Assembly (NCBI GenBank): GCA_009741485.1
Contig: CM019214.1
Span: 6,429,719-6,493,718, forward strand
Direction of reading: 5' to 3'
Source of the DNA: Malurus cyaneus samueli
Lineage: Eukaryota; Chordata; Aves; Passeriformes; Maluridae
DNA length: 64,000 bases
Shown: positions 52,800-64,000 of the stretch, one piece after another
Numbering within the stretch: the stretch's first letter is position 1
How the letters are laid out: each line of letters opens with the position of its first letter
Notes under the pieces: generated by a model
What the model was told of the DNA's origin: nothing
Database searches by the model: none
What the model saw: the letters and a program-made list of their open reading frames with translations, nothing else
Program-made: the position numbers and the translations under genes

Positions 52800-55700
52800 A
52801 GAAATGTTTTACTAGTCCTTAAAATAAAACATTAAACTCAAGATTTGCAATCTGTTCCCTTTACAGCTTTCCTTGGGATAGATGTTAAGAGGCTATTTTT
52901 GTGTGTAAAATGCTAATTCAAGTGAATAGAGGTGATGCACACAGGGTCTTTGTACAATACCTCCCCTCCCAAACATTAATAACTCAGGCAACATTTGACA
53001 AGAACAGGAGTCTCTTCCCTCCATAATCTAAACATAAAATGCAACATAAAATGTTGCATAATTAGATAGCAAAATCCAGCAATAAATACAACTATTGGGT
53101 GGTCTGGTACTTACAGTTACGTGCTAAAATATGTACTTGTAAATCCAAAATCCCTCTAATCCCCAACCTCCCTGGTATTTTATCTCAAACCACATTACTC
53201 ACTGTGTGAGATTCAGTGTAAAAGGTGCAATGTTTAAATTGATTATTATGCATCTCTTTGGAAAATAAACTTCTACAATATTTGACATAGAAAAAAGACA
53301 AGACATAGAATATTAATATCTGAATTGCTTTAAAAAATGCACCTATGACCCATGGGGCTGGATAGAGAGGCAAGGGTAGAAACCCTTTTTTCATGGTAGC
53401 TTTGGGAGTCATGTCATTTGTAAATTAAAAGCTCAGGTGTGAATTGGATTTGCACCAAAAGGGCAATATTGGGGATGGTTAGTGTACTGGATCTCAGCAT
53501 TAAATATGAGACCTTACCCAGCTCTCATAAATGTGAATGGAAAGCTTCCACTTTATTTCTGGAGGAGATGTATCAGGCCCATGCTGCTAATTTCATTTTA
53601 GCCTCGAGCAATCTTGGCCTGAAAGTTAGCCCTGGGCACTGCAAAACTCCATTGTGTGTCTGCAGGAGCTCTGAGACTTGGATGCACTTTTTTTTTTATC
53701 CATTTTGACACAGATAAATTTATGATTAGTCTCATACAGAAAACAGATTATCTGTAGGCCTAAGAGACCTCAATTCTTTGTTATTCACGGTTATATCCCT
53801 TGACAGGGAAATTTACTCCCCTTGTCTTTGGCATTTGTCATCTCAGTTATGTTTTTCCCTCAGTTTTTTTCCTGATCTAGTGATTTTTACCTTCTCTTCT
53901 TGGCGTCTGACTTTGTCTCAGCCCAGATGTCATTTTTTGTGACTGTGTAATGAAAGCTCGGCTGCCAGCTTTTATTACAAGAAAGTGCTCTCTCATATGT
54001 ATTCTAGTATCCTGCATCAAAGCAGGCTTTTATTTCAGAATCACAGTAAGATGCACCTATTTTTTATCTCCATCTCTCTAAGACAAGGAAGTATCCCACA
54101 CGCCTTTCTGACAAAAAAAAGGGCAAAACCAAATATACACCTATAAGCAATGCCTGCTGCTGTTATGAAACTCTAAACTAGCATTCAGTGAGGGTAAAAC
54201 ATGCAAAAAGTCCTTGTTGTCAAGCAGGTATTAATGAAACATGAGCTCAGATGAAGAGGAAAAAAAAATCTCAAATTACTTGATTTTGAAACCTTAATAA
54301 TTCAACCACAACCAAAATACCTGAAGAAACCTTAAAAGGGAAAATAAGAGGAAAGGAGACCCCCTTCACAGGTGCTACATCAAGGGAACTACCTCTTCAA
54401 AAATTATGTGATTAAGTCTCCTTTCACTCTAATTTGCACTCTTTTCACTCAGTGTATAATAATTTTATCACCTGATTTAACCTGCTGTGAACTAGGAGAA
54501 ATCAGGTCCATCTGTCAGCACAAAAAGGTTTTGATTGAGGACTAAAATATTTATTCAAAATGAAAAAAAGAAAAAAAATAACAGAAAACAGTTTCTATCC
54601 TTCTGCCTGTCTCACATAACTAGCAGTTCTGCCATTAATATATAATATAAAGATTTTCTTTCTGCAACAGAGAGGTGATCAAATGAAGCCAAACAGCTTC
54701 ATTAATAGGTAAATTAACAGGTAAATAGACACACGTTCTACTTTTTCTGGTGTTGTAAGAGAAACAGGTGGGAGAATCTTCCTGAACTGAGCTCTGAAAG
54801 GGCTGCAGAGGGAAAACTTAATTTAGCAAACCCAAAATGAATCGAGAATGAACTAGACTGGAACATGTCATCATCTGCGAAGGCTGAATCACATTTCCAG
54901 GCTCGTGCAGAAAGCAGAAACTGACGTGTCTAAAAATTTTGTAGCAAACTTGAATGCCTCGGGATGAGCGCCTGAAGTCACTTCCTCCCTTGTGGCACCA
55001 GAGCTCGCGTGTTGAGCGTCACGCCGGTGCCCGCTGGTGTCACAGATGGCACATTCCCCTTCTCCAGATGCAGAGGATCTGTAAACTCAGCCTAACTTGC
55101 GTTAGCAGCTTCCACGCTCCTGCCACAGCTTCTGCAACGCAGATTTCTGATAACATAGTTTAGCAAATTTGGTCCTTTTGTAAGCAAAAGAAATGGTTTG
55201 TGGCGATGTATTCCACTTTCTGAGGGATAAATTTGCTAAGCTGAGTTGCTCTGGTCTGCCTTGGCAGAGCTTTAATTAAGTCAATTCGCTGCTTAAAGGG
55301 AGGAAGGGTTCCCTGTACTCCAGAGCATCTCAGACTGATAGTTACAGAGGAGATGTCTTAATCTCTACTTACCCTACTCCAGTCTTGATGTCTGATGCCC
55401 CTGCTTAAAAAGAAAAAAAAAAAAGTCCAATTTTCCATATTTTTTTTTGCCCTTGATTGTCTTTCTCATTTTTTTGCAAAGCACAGCGAGCTCTCTGGAT
55501 GAAAATCAGCCTGAATAAGTCTAGTTGCCTGACATACTGATGAAGTTAGTTTAGTTTTTGTCAAAACCGAACTCAAAAAATCTATTCTGGCTGTCTGACT
55601 CAACAAATGACAGAAGTACATACTCAGATTTCTAAAATATCCATTGCAGTAGGCAGTGGTTACTACACGCAACAAAAAGCATTGGTATGTTCAGCTAGGA

Positions 55701-56985
55701 TACAGGAAGGCTAGATTCTTTTTCTATTTTTCCTTAATTATTCATGTGTATTCTTTCTAATGAACAGGAGTAACCTTAAAAAACCTTGTAAAATGCTATG
55801 GCCCCACAGAGCTGTCCACAGCTACTCTTTTTTTGTACAGATTAAAAGTGTTTTTGAAATGATGCTTTTTCTGTTGTCAGCATGCCTAGTATAATGTAAT
55901 TAAACTGGGAATTCAAGAGGAAGAGAATACCTTCTGCCCCACAGTTTCAAAAATCTAATTCCAGAAAATTTTTCAGCTGGGCCTTCTTTGGCCCACTGAA
56001 GCCAAATTTACTATTAGATTCCAAGGAGACATACTTGGTTTTAATAGCAGCAAACTGGAAATGAGTTAGCTGATACATGTTGTCCCGTGTTAATGTGACA
56101 ATGAAAAATTGATCCCTGGAAGTCAGAAATGTTAGATTGTTGTAAAATGAATGAGGTTTTTTACTGCTTCTTCTTTCTTTCTTTTTTTTTATTGCTCTGT
56201 ATTCATGCCATTGATCACTTCTGATGGTGCTCAAAGTTACATTTGCAAGTAAAGGCAGAGCAGCAGCTCCTCTGCAGGCTTTGTGTAAAAGAAAGCAGCT
56301 CAGGTCAGCTATTGTTCCTTTTGCTTTGCTCAGCTGTGGCTGAGACAAGGAAACCCTCCTCACTATGGACAGTTGCTTGAAAGATCATATTTAATGAACT
56401 TTCAGAGCTGAAGTGGTTTTCAACTGTTTTTGACTTCTGACTGGAATTCTAGGAATTAATCTAGTGCCTTTTGAGTGCATTGAGCTACGTGTGCTAACAC
56501 TGACTGAACAACCTTTGTCATATATTGGTTCATTTAGGAATCTCTGCAGCAGCAGAGAGAAAAGGGTCCTTTTAGCAGCTTTATTTGGACCTCTTAAGAG
56601 TGAACTTGGCAGCTTGCACCTAATGCAAAATAATTTCATTTAACTACTATAGTGAGAGTAACTGAAGTCTTTGAAGATTTATACTTCACATTGAATCAGA
56701 GTTGATTCCAACACTGAAAAATTGATCTGTAGATACCCTGTATTTATTCTTAAAGCAAATATCTGAGCCCTAATTCTTGTTGGGTTATAAAGTAGAGATT
56801 TATGAGGCAAAGGAATCATTCACTTCTTTAAAGCTCAGATTTTACAAAGGTATTATTTACATTTAATGGTAAATGTAGTTTTTAAAAAGAATGCAATGTA
56901 GGTATACAAACCTGGAGAAACTGTGCTAGTACCATTTATTAAAAATAATAATAATAAAAAAACCTCTCAGGAGGGGCTAAACTTG

Positions 56986-57001
56986 TGCATGTGCACATGC
57001 A
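56986..57001. repeat. 16-bp perfect palindrome
   Basis: TGCATGTGCACATGCA equals its own reverse complement and is built from alternating purine-pyrimidine steps, a composition able to adopt Z-DNA. It is probably a degenerate TG/CA repeat. Confidence 0.6.
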
Positions 57002-58230
57002 TTCTGTTGAAAAAAGGATAAATTATCAATTTGGGGAAATGTTCAAGTCATGTATTTATTGTTGCTAGCAAACTAGTGCAAAAAAAAAAAAAAAAGAAAA
57101 AAAAATTACTTCTGGAATAAGTTGTCTCAACTTAAAGAAGATCTCAATGAGCCCAAGTGACGCTCTTCCAGTGCTGTCTCTGAAGCTGAGCAGGTTGAAG
57201 CTGAAAACCAAGCTCTTGTATGGATGAACACTGCAAGTTTATAGAGGTAAACTTGGGGCTCTAATGCTAGCAAATTAACGGACTATTATATGACAGAATG
57301 GTTATCACATAGCTTAATGCTGCACTGACAACCCTTCCTCATCTCTGGAATCTGATTATGTTATTGCTGATGTTTTTTTCGGTGGCTTTCAGCTGCTCTT
57401 TGTGTTCCAGAAGCTCACAGTGATTCTGTTGCCTTTCTCAAATATCTTCCTTTTGTATTAGTAACTACAGAGGAAAGGAATACTCAGTAAGAGCCACCAA
57501 AGCATTAGATATCATTAGAATTGCACTAGAATATCATTAGCATTGTAGTCTGAGACTGTCAGTTTGTATTTAAAAGTGCTTAAAAGCCACAGTTTTCTTT
57601 AGTGCATCTGGTATCTGCTACAGTCCAACAACTCCCAATTTCTAAAGTCTTATCCATGTAAATGTGGAAAAAACCCAGTGCAGACCTGGCGCTTTTCCCT
57701 TATGTGTCTATGCAGCACATTCTCTATTGCTTAAAAAAAAATAATCAAATCTCAAAGAATGTAACTTAATTCTCTATAGAATTAAAAGCGGAAGCTTTAA
57801 AAATACTTTTTTTTTTCTTATCCAGCGAAAAAATCCTTTATCTTCCTATCACACAAAAGATATCTTCAAATATTCCCCTTAAATACTCCTAGAGCATTTT
57901 TTTTTTTTTACTGGCAGCACTGTGATCCTATTACTATCTCAAAAGTCAAATTAAATATGTTCTTTCTCTCCTCTGCTGGAGAGCATTAATCACATCCATC
58001 CACATGCAATAGCGTATCACCAAACCACATCTTGTTTTTTTTTCCTCTACAGTTCTTTGTCTTAACTAGCAAACTTGTCTTTACATTCTAGGTCAGTGAG
58101 AATCATTTTTGTTTTCTATAGCTGCAGCATCAGCCCAGTAGGTTGGTGGCTGACAAAAGAAGCTGTCGTTATATGCTTTTCTCCCTAAAGCAAATTTTAT
58201 TCATTTTTTCTTGGCTTCTTTAAATTATCC

Positions 58231-58291
58231 ACAGACAATACTGCAAGGATTAACATATTATCAATAGACAATACCACAAGGATTAACATAA
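58231..58291. repeat. 33-bp imperfect tandem duplication
   Basis: The motif AGACAATAC..CAAGGATTAACATA occurs at about 58,233 and again at about 58,266. The copies differ at only a few bases, consistent with a local tandem duplication. Confidence 0.75.
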
Positions 58292-60587
58292 CTTTTCTTC
58301 CAAAAGTACATTAATCTCTGACCTAAATCCTTCCCAAAGTTCACAAGAGGCACTCACAGTATGTGTACCAAGATTGAGGGCATTTAGGAAGTGTAACTGA
58401 GGAGTGTAACTGTCAGAGGGAAGGCAAAATGCCTAAATATAGGCAAAGCTAGTGACCAAAAAGTGCTATTATTGTACACCTACTTGCCTTTCTCAAATTC
58501 TTGTATCTTTTACTGAACTCTTCTATGGGGATGTTTACTGGTGTAGACTGGGAGTAAGTACATGTTCACTACTCACTCTGCTGCCAAACACGGGTTCCTA
58601 AAACACCTCATAAATCCAATGGACAGAGCAAAGCATGTCCCCAGCTACAAAAGGCAGAGCAAAAAGATCTGCTAGGTAACATCTTTGTGTTTAAGCAGCA
58701 TGATGATATCTTCTGAGGTTACCTCTTTCCACTCAACTCCATAAAATATCTTAGGAATTATAGTCCTGACTGTAACACATGGGTGATGACTGGAAGTACA
58801 AAGGTGTTCCTGTGGTACAGGAGTGCTTCCACCATCAGGCCCAAAGCAGAAGGAAAGGTAAAGGAACCTGAATGGAGCAGTGACAGGTGGAGGACTTTTA
58901 GTGGCTTCATCAGTGAAAGTCTAATCCGTGAAAATTACAGAACACTGAATCAGCTGGTCCTAGAACTGTCAAAGGAGAAGGACAGGACCACTGGACCTGG
59001 TTTATAACCCCCAAATGTGAATCAGTGAAAGGAACTCTCTTTGCATCACCACATAGACTAAAATTAACTCCTGCCCATGGGACACAGGAAGGAAGAGCAT
59101 TTTGGGATCATGTAAAACCTTTTATGGGATGTTTTAAGGATTGTTTGGGGAAAGGAGCAAGGTAGGCACAGAAGACACAAATATGAGAAAATAAAGGGAA
59201 AAGGATATTAAAAAAGACTACTGATGCCCAGACAGGTTAGTGGCAGCACAGTTTATCCTATGCCCCAACTAAATCCCATTTCCAATTGTTTTAAATGCCT
59301 GTTCACTCTGTATTAGGGATCTGTGTGCATGGCCACAGCAGTGCAGGCTGGAGACCACAAAATCCTCTGAGTGAGGGTGCATTAGGCATTCTTGATTCAG
59401 TGAGGAGCAGAAGGCTTCAAAGCCTTCAGTTACCCTCAGTGTAACGGTAAAATACAGTCATTTAATATCAGATCCAGCAGCCAAATTTAGATGTGTCCAT
59501 CCAAACTGCTAGAAAGGACTTCTCTCAGCTGCTCTTTTGAGAATCTTATAGGAACAATCAGAAGGGGGTGGGAAATACTTCCCAAAGTCTGCTGTGTCTG
59601 GGTACCTCTAGCAATAATGAGCCTGTGCAATTACTTCAAAGGGTAGTGCTGGAGAAAACCAAACCTCCAGGCTTCCAGCTGGTACAAGTCAAATGTCACC
59701 AGTGTAATTATTCTATTTGAGGCACTGATTCAGCAATGTACTTAAATATACTGAGAAAATCAAGCAAAGGTTAAATTGTGATGTACATCGAATCACAGAG
59801 GAAATATTAACCTTAAAATGGTTTATGCATATATTTGTACTTGGGATGGATATTCAGCTTGCCTCCAGTAAAACTTCAGCTGGTGGGCTATCTCTCCTTT
59901 ATTCCTTTAGGGTGTTAAATCTGGGATATTTTTCACAGAGTGATGATATCTCTTTTTTATGAAAAGATGGTGAATTGCCCCTGAATGATTTTTAAGCATG
60001 TTTTAATATCTGAGACAGTTGTCAGCTGCCAGGTCTATTGTCCTGTCTTGCTGCACTTTAGACTCTTGCTGGTATTTTTTAACACCCATCTTGGCTTTCT
60101 ATTTAAAAGGGATTTTTTGTGGTTCTTACAACTAAAAAGTATTATAATATAAGGAAAGGTAAGACTTGATAGAGCACCTGGGGCTTTCAAATATTAGCTT
60201 GATAAGATTACTTATTTTCAGAGCATTTTTGAGTTTTGAATTTAAATTGCAAGTCAGAGATTCCAGTGCAGTCACTGAGACTATGCATGCTTAAAGATGT
60301 GACACTAAATACTTCCCCAAAGGAAATATTCCTTTTCTCCAAGGACCTCCCTGTGAAAGGAGTCTTGGATTTTAGATGTGATATGTTAATATATAAAGAT
60401 ATTAAAATCCAGTGCTGGTGCGGTTCTTACTCAGTTTGGAGGGGGAAAAAAAAAAGGGAATCTGAAATTAGAAGATCTGTCATTTTTCAGGAACCAGATC
60501 TAAAGTGTAGGGATTAACCTCTCCAAAACAGGGGTTCTTTCCTGGATGACAGATGTCGACCACAATGTCTCTCCCTCCTCTCCACCT

Positions 60588-60599
60588 GCACACACACAG

Positions 60600-60644
<45 letters not shown>

Positions 60645-60648
60645 AACA
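60588..60648. repeat. Compound CA/TA microsatellite
   Basis: A (CA)n run, then about eleven TA units, then (CA)n again. It should be length-polymorphic. The Ile-Tyr repeat open frame on the minus strand is an artefact of it. Confidence 0.95.
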
Positions 60649-62836
60649 TACAACCACAGTATCACATAAAAAATTAAAATCTTTCTATGTTTAAATAAAG
60701 CCACATAATACCTCTGCTAGTTCTTCTGCAAAATATCCACATGAAATTTCTATACTTTGTGTAGAATCTGTCCCAATTGAAATAGGATGCCCTTTAACAT
60801 TGGAAAAAGCTAACAAGTAGACACAGTTTGAAGTACATATCAATATAAAGAATATCTCATACACTGATTACAAGATAAAATATCATCATCAAGAGGCAGG
60901 AGACCTGCATAGGAGTCGACTGATTAAAGCAAAAAGACAAAACAGTTCTAACACATAATTGCTTTCAATTAATTTCCCAAAATGAGCTGAAGTCAGGAGA
61001 GGTGGACATTTAATGGAAACAATTCCGTAGCATGGAGAATAGCCTTAATTAAGTGTTTTTTATTCAATATTTTGTCCTATGGGGGGGCAGGAGGAAAAGG
61101 ATATTGCTTCTTAGTCAACATCAAATAATTTCCAGGCATCTAATCTCTAGTAACAGAATTTTTCAATTTGTGATTATGCTATGGCCTTGGCCTTTTGCAA
61201 TTACCTCCTTCTTTCAGACACAATGAATACTTGCCATTCACATTAATACCATGTTTCAGAAAGAAAAAACAAAACAAAACAAAAATAGAAAAATAAAACT
61301 TGTCAGAGTATTTAATACCATAATATCTTCATTAAAAAAATAAAAAAAGGTATTCATGGCCAGGTTAGAAACAGTTTTCTGGTGCAGTTGCTCTGATCAG
61401 CACTCAGGACACTCACCCGAGACTGTCCTTAGCTGATGGATTGCAGGAGAGCCAGAAGTCTGACAAACACATTACTATCAAATCCATCTGCAGCAAGGCA
61501 GCTCCTGAGAGAGTTATTGTAACAGTTTATGTTGTCACCTTCCACTCTCACTTTTAAAGCTGCTTAGGGCAGAGTGGAAACACCCAGATTCCTTTAGCTA
61601 AAAGCAGTGCGATTTCAAGGGCAGAGCAAAATTTACTTGTTCTCCTATCCTTTCTCATTTAATGCAGTGAAACTGTTTGCAGAGAAGAAGCAGGAGGGAG
61701 ACATATAGATGTCCTAACGTAGAAAAAAAATGAAATAAAAACTAAGGTGATAAGCTTATCTTTTCCTCTGAAACTGTACAGTAACATAAGCAGAATGCAA
61801 TAACAATTTCCAAAGTGGAAATTTCACACAGAATGGCTTATCTGCTAAACAGAAATAAAACATGCACTGCTTGGGTGTTCTTAAAATGCTGCTTTTTTTC
61901 AACTTGCAGACTGTGAATAGAGAAAGAAGTAGCGCAAACTTTGTCTTGCTTAATTTTCTTCACAGAAAATGAAGCTGACAAAGAATTTGCTTTCTTTAAA
62001 TACAGGCTGTGCAGCTGTCTTGTTATCAGAGGGTGACACAACAGGGTTTGTTACTTATCAACCCACTTTTCTCTGAGATGCCTCTTGCCCCTTGCTTACA
62101 GTAGTGATATCTGGCATTTAAAGACTGTTATATTTAAATAGTTTCATAGTTATTCATCTGTGACATTGGTGTTAATTTTTATGTAGTACTGGTGATATGT
62201 AGAAATAAAGACCTAACAAAGAATTTTGTCTCACAAGTACTGTCACACCAGTTAACAGCTTAGTTAAAATTGATCTTAAAGGACACTGGAAGCCAAAATC
62301 AGGTTATTTCCAGGTTGTATTTAGGTCAAGATGTATACTTATTTATTGCATAATTTTTAATTAAAAGTGAGGTCTAGTCTCTGCAAATACAACTACACAT
62401 GAATACTGCTCAACACATTGGGGATTTTGTTCCAGTTCCTCATTTTGTTTGTGACAATTTCCACATTTAACAATCCAATTACATTTCTAGGTTAGCTGTA
62501 TTAGTTTTGTTCTCTTAAATCTAAGAAAAAGCTGAACTTTTGCAATATTTTATTCCTACAAATAAAGCTATATTCAGCAATATGTATCTAATATCATTGG
62601 GAATCTTGTTCTGTTGGATATAATTTCTTTGTTTCTTGTGTACGAGGGGCTCCAGTGACTCTTTCATTACTTGTTCTTTCATTGAGATATTTGGACTGAC
62701 CCCCTTCTGTAACTTTTACCATCATATTGATAATGCCTAGACTTCCTGCATGTCAAAATATTTCTAACATCATATATATCATCTAAATTATGGAAATATT
62801 GGGTGTTTCTAATACCATCATTTCATTCAAGCCTAA
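60649..62836. other. AT-rich non-coding DNA, no gene seen
   Basis: No exon, RNA gene or transposon is recognised. A short (AAAAC)n tract lies at about 61,263-61,285 and a G7 run at 61,081-61,087. Confidence 0.55.
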
Positions 62837-62987
62837 TGTTAGTTACTGTTACTATCGTTAGGAACATGTTGGAGTAAGCAGTTATTACGTTAGGAAGCGT
62901 AGCTATAACAAGCCGTGGTTGTGCGTGCAATAAACGAGAGTTTTGCCAGATCAAGTGGTTGTTGTGCATCTCTCCCGATGCCTGACA
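62837..62987 (+). mobile_element. Endogenous retrovirus LTR 3' part (U3 end, R, U5)
   Basis: The segment reads as the downstream part of a retroviral LTR. It has a TATA-like 'gctataaca' (about 62,901), a polyadenylation signal AATAAA (62,929-62,934) in the context 'gtgcaataaacgag', then a short U5 ending 'cgatgcctgaca' with the canonical CA at 62,986-62,987. The organisation resembles small alpharetrovirus/ERVK-type LTRs of birds. The left limit is uncertain: a TG lies at 62,837, but no matching target duplication was found, so the 5' part may be truncated. It is an old, non-coding relic. Confidence 0.65.
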
Positions 62988-62989
62988 AA

Positions 62990-63009
62990 TGGTAACTCCG
63001 ACTCACGTG
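62990..63009 (+). other. Retroviral primer binding site remnant, tRNA-Trp-like
   Basis: Two bases after the LTR's terminal CA comes TGGTAACTCCGAC, followed by TCACGTG. This starts with the invariant TGG and matches the tRNA-Trp-type primer binding site used by avian alpharetroviruses, apart from two transitions in the first 13 bases and a small insertion before CGTG. The 2-base spacing is also the usual retroviral one. It shows that the LTR at 62,837-62,987 was a 5' LTR of a provirus rather than a solo LTR. No leader, gag or other internal sequence follows; the provirus is cut off here. Confidence 0.55.
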
Positions 63010-63207
63010 CCAGAGTATTGTCCAAAGGTTTCCTGAACTCTGCAAGGCTTGATGCTGTGACCAGTTTTCGGGAAAGCCTGTTCCAGTGCCCAGCCACCCT
63101 CTGGGGGAAGAACCTTCCTGAATTTAGCAAACCTGTCCTGACACAGCTCCAGCCGTTCCCTCAGTGCTGTCCCTGTCCCCCAGAGCACAGATCACTGCCT
63201 GCCCCTC
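63010..63207 (-). mobile_element. CR1 LINE fragment, part 1 (interrupted by LTR)
   Basis: The plus strand reads as the reverse complement of the CR1 3' region: 'tcctgaactctgcaaggctt', 'ctgttccagtgcccagccac', 'cctctgggggaagaaccttc', 'ccagccgttccctcagtgct' and 'atcactgcctgcccctc'. The element's own 3' tail, expected further left, is missing: the copy stops at the retroviral primer-binding-site remnant. It continues after the LTR at 63,665. The 115-aa open frame crossing it is a chance reading through repeats. Confidence 0.85.
63202..63207. repeat. Target site duplication, left copy
   Basis: CCCCTC immediately before the LTR terminal TG. It is identical to 63,659-63,664. Confidence 0.8.
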
Positions 63208-63658
63208 TGTTGGAAGAATCGAAGGAAGACAAGCACATCGATGATGATCAGCAAGTCTCAATTTTGTTTTGGGAACTCTGCCTTTTATAATCAAGATAAT
63301 AAGCTCATACTTATTGCAAAACATAGCTCATCATTGGACAATACAATACCGGTCAATCCCACCCCTATGTGCCCACTGCGGTTGCATTTCTTCATACCTT
63401 TGCTGATTTGGCTAATAATAACGATCAGCCCCCCACATTGCAAAAGCACCCTCATGTATGCGCTTGCGGTTACAGTTCCTCTTTCCCTCGATAATTTTAT
63501 CCTTCTTACATCCTCATTTGCCTCTTGCTATTGTGTAACAGCAGGCTCCAAAGACACAATGTCCCTGAAGTCCCCTCTAGCTGAATTCTAGTTCAATTAG
63601 CTGAATCTCATCATGTCCTCCTTTACTCAGCAGCCATTCCTCAACAACATTCCCCACA
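63208..63658 (-). mobile_element. Solo LTR of an endogenous retrovirus, complete, minus strand
   Basis: This is a 451-bp element bounded by TGTTGG on the plus strand and CCCACA at its far end. On the minus strand it therefore starts TGTGGG and ends CCAACA, the 5'-TG...CA-3' ends of an LTR. It is flanked by an exact 6-bp duplication CCCCTC, a length typical of ERVK/alpharetrovirus-like integrases. A minus-strand TATA box (TTATAAAAG) lies at 63,290-63,282, about 75 bp from the LTR's 3' end, a normal promoter position. No internal retroviral sequence is present, so it is a solo LTR left by LTR-LTR recombination. It sits inside, and is younger than, the CR1. I cannot name the family. Confidence 0.85.
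63282..63290 (-). promoter_or_regulatory. LTR TATA box
   Basis: On the minus strand the sequence reads TTATAAAAG in the U3 part of the solo LTR. It is the only core-promoter motif I can place in that LTR; whether it is active is unknown. Confidence 0.55.
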
Positions 63659-63664
63659 CCCCTC
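63659..63664. repeat. Target site duplication, right copy
   Basis: CCCCTC immediately after the LTR terminal CA. Removing the LTR and this copy restores continuous CR1 sequence. Confidence 0.8.
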
Positions 63665-63892
63665 CTCTCCCCTCACAAGGAAGCTGTGACTGCACTGAGG
63701 CTCCCCGTCCTCCTCAGGCTCAACACCCCAGTGCCCTCAGCCGCTCCTCACACGGCTTCCCTCAAGGCCTTCCCCATCCTCAGGCCTCCTTGGACACTCT
63801 GCAACAGCTCCATGGCATTTTTATATTGTGGCACCCAAAGCTGCCCCCAGCACTGGAGGTGAGCCGCCCAGCCCAGAGCAGAGCGGGACATG
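63665..63892 (-). mobile_element. CR1 LINE fragment, part 2
   Basis: It continues the minus-strand CR1 without loss: 'cctcacaaggaagctgtgac', 'aacaccccagtgccctcagc', 'cgctcctcacacggcttccc', 'ccttggacactctgcaacag', 'ttatattgtggcacccaaag' and 'gcccagagcagagcgggaca'. It ends near 63,892, where AT-rich sequence resumes, so the element is 5'-truncated as most CR1 copies are. The matched part lies at the end of the reverse transcriptase frame and the 3' untranslated region; it cannot encode a functional protein. Confidence 0.85.
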
Positions 63893-64000
63893 ATGTGTTA
63901 ATAAAAATAATAACTGGATACACATACATCTTCCAGTTCTCCTGCTGCCTCAAAAGAGGCTTCTGCAGCACAAACTGTATCTCTAAGGACATGCACTGTG
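63893..64000. other. Short flank, nothing recognised
   Basis: The last 108 bases are AT-rich and carry no feature I can name. Confidence 0.5.

Larger units (their letters stand above)
48621..60587. other. AT-rich non-coding DNA, no gene seen
   Basis: Unique sequence right of the duplication. It contains A-rich tracts (49,383-49,420; 49,500-49,565; 57,080-57,107), small hairpins listed separately and a 33-bp imperfect tandem duplication near 58,230. GC is mildly higher at 54,950-55,140 with a few CpGs (gcgcctgaag, gctcgcgtgttgagcgtcac), but not enough to call an island. No exon, RNA gene or recognised transposon. Confidence 0.55.

Noticed and set aside
59410..59427. Palindrome GAAGGCTT-CA-AAGCCTTC
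   Set aside because: Short, with no extended pairing or associated motif; consistent with chance in 64 kb.
62943..63290. 115-codon open frame on the plus strand near the right end
   Set aside because: It runs across the LTR end, the primer-site remnant, antisense CR1 and the start of the solo LTR, so it is a chance frame through three different repeats.

Overview
The window looks like a stretch of vertebrate nuclear genome, most probably a bird. It is AT-rich and CpG-poor, has no long open reading frame, and is dotted with simple repeats. It also carries several fragments of CR1 non-LTR retrotransposons, the dominant LINE of birds (also present in other reptiles), and two avian-type endogenous retroviral LTRs. 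I recognise no protein-coding exon, tRNA, rRNA or miRNA. Short open frames are scattered through it, as expected by chance in AT-rich DNA, and several lie in repeats or homopolymers.

Layout. 1-15.0 kb: AT-rich non-coding DNA with small hairpins, a TA microsatellite, and one internally deleted CR1 copy (about 11.19-11.36 kb); a 5-N gap next to a poly-T run lies at 15.035 kb. 15.8-18.8 kb: the only CpG-retaining region, with a smaller island (about 15.87-16.33 kb), a CpG-bearing AT-rich bridge, and a strong GC-rich island (about 17.64-18.77 kb). This is the best promoter candidate, but I cannot name its gene or be sure of its direction. 18.9-37.2 kb: AT-rich DNA with an (ATAGAT)n microsatellite at 22.9 kb and homopolymer tracts. 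37.19-48.62 kb: two diverged copies of one roughly 5.6-5.8 kb segment in direct orientation, separated by a 25-N gap. The copies disagree most next to the gap, which points to an assembly false duplication more than a true tandem duplication. 48.6-62.8 kb: AT-rich DNA with a CA/TA compound microsatellite at 60.6 kb.

62.84-63.89 kb: a nested transposon cluster. A plus-strand retroviral LTR 3' part is followed 2 bases later by a tRNA-Trp-like primer binding site, then passes directly into a minus-strand CR1. That CR1 is itself split by a complete 451-bp minus-strand solo LTR flanked by an exact 6-bp target duplication (CCCCTC). Removing the LTR and one duplication rejoins the CR1 without loss.

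I found no convincing novel biological system. The observations most worth following are the duplication around the gap, the nested LTR/CR1 locus, and the unassigned 3-kb CpG-rich promoter region.
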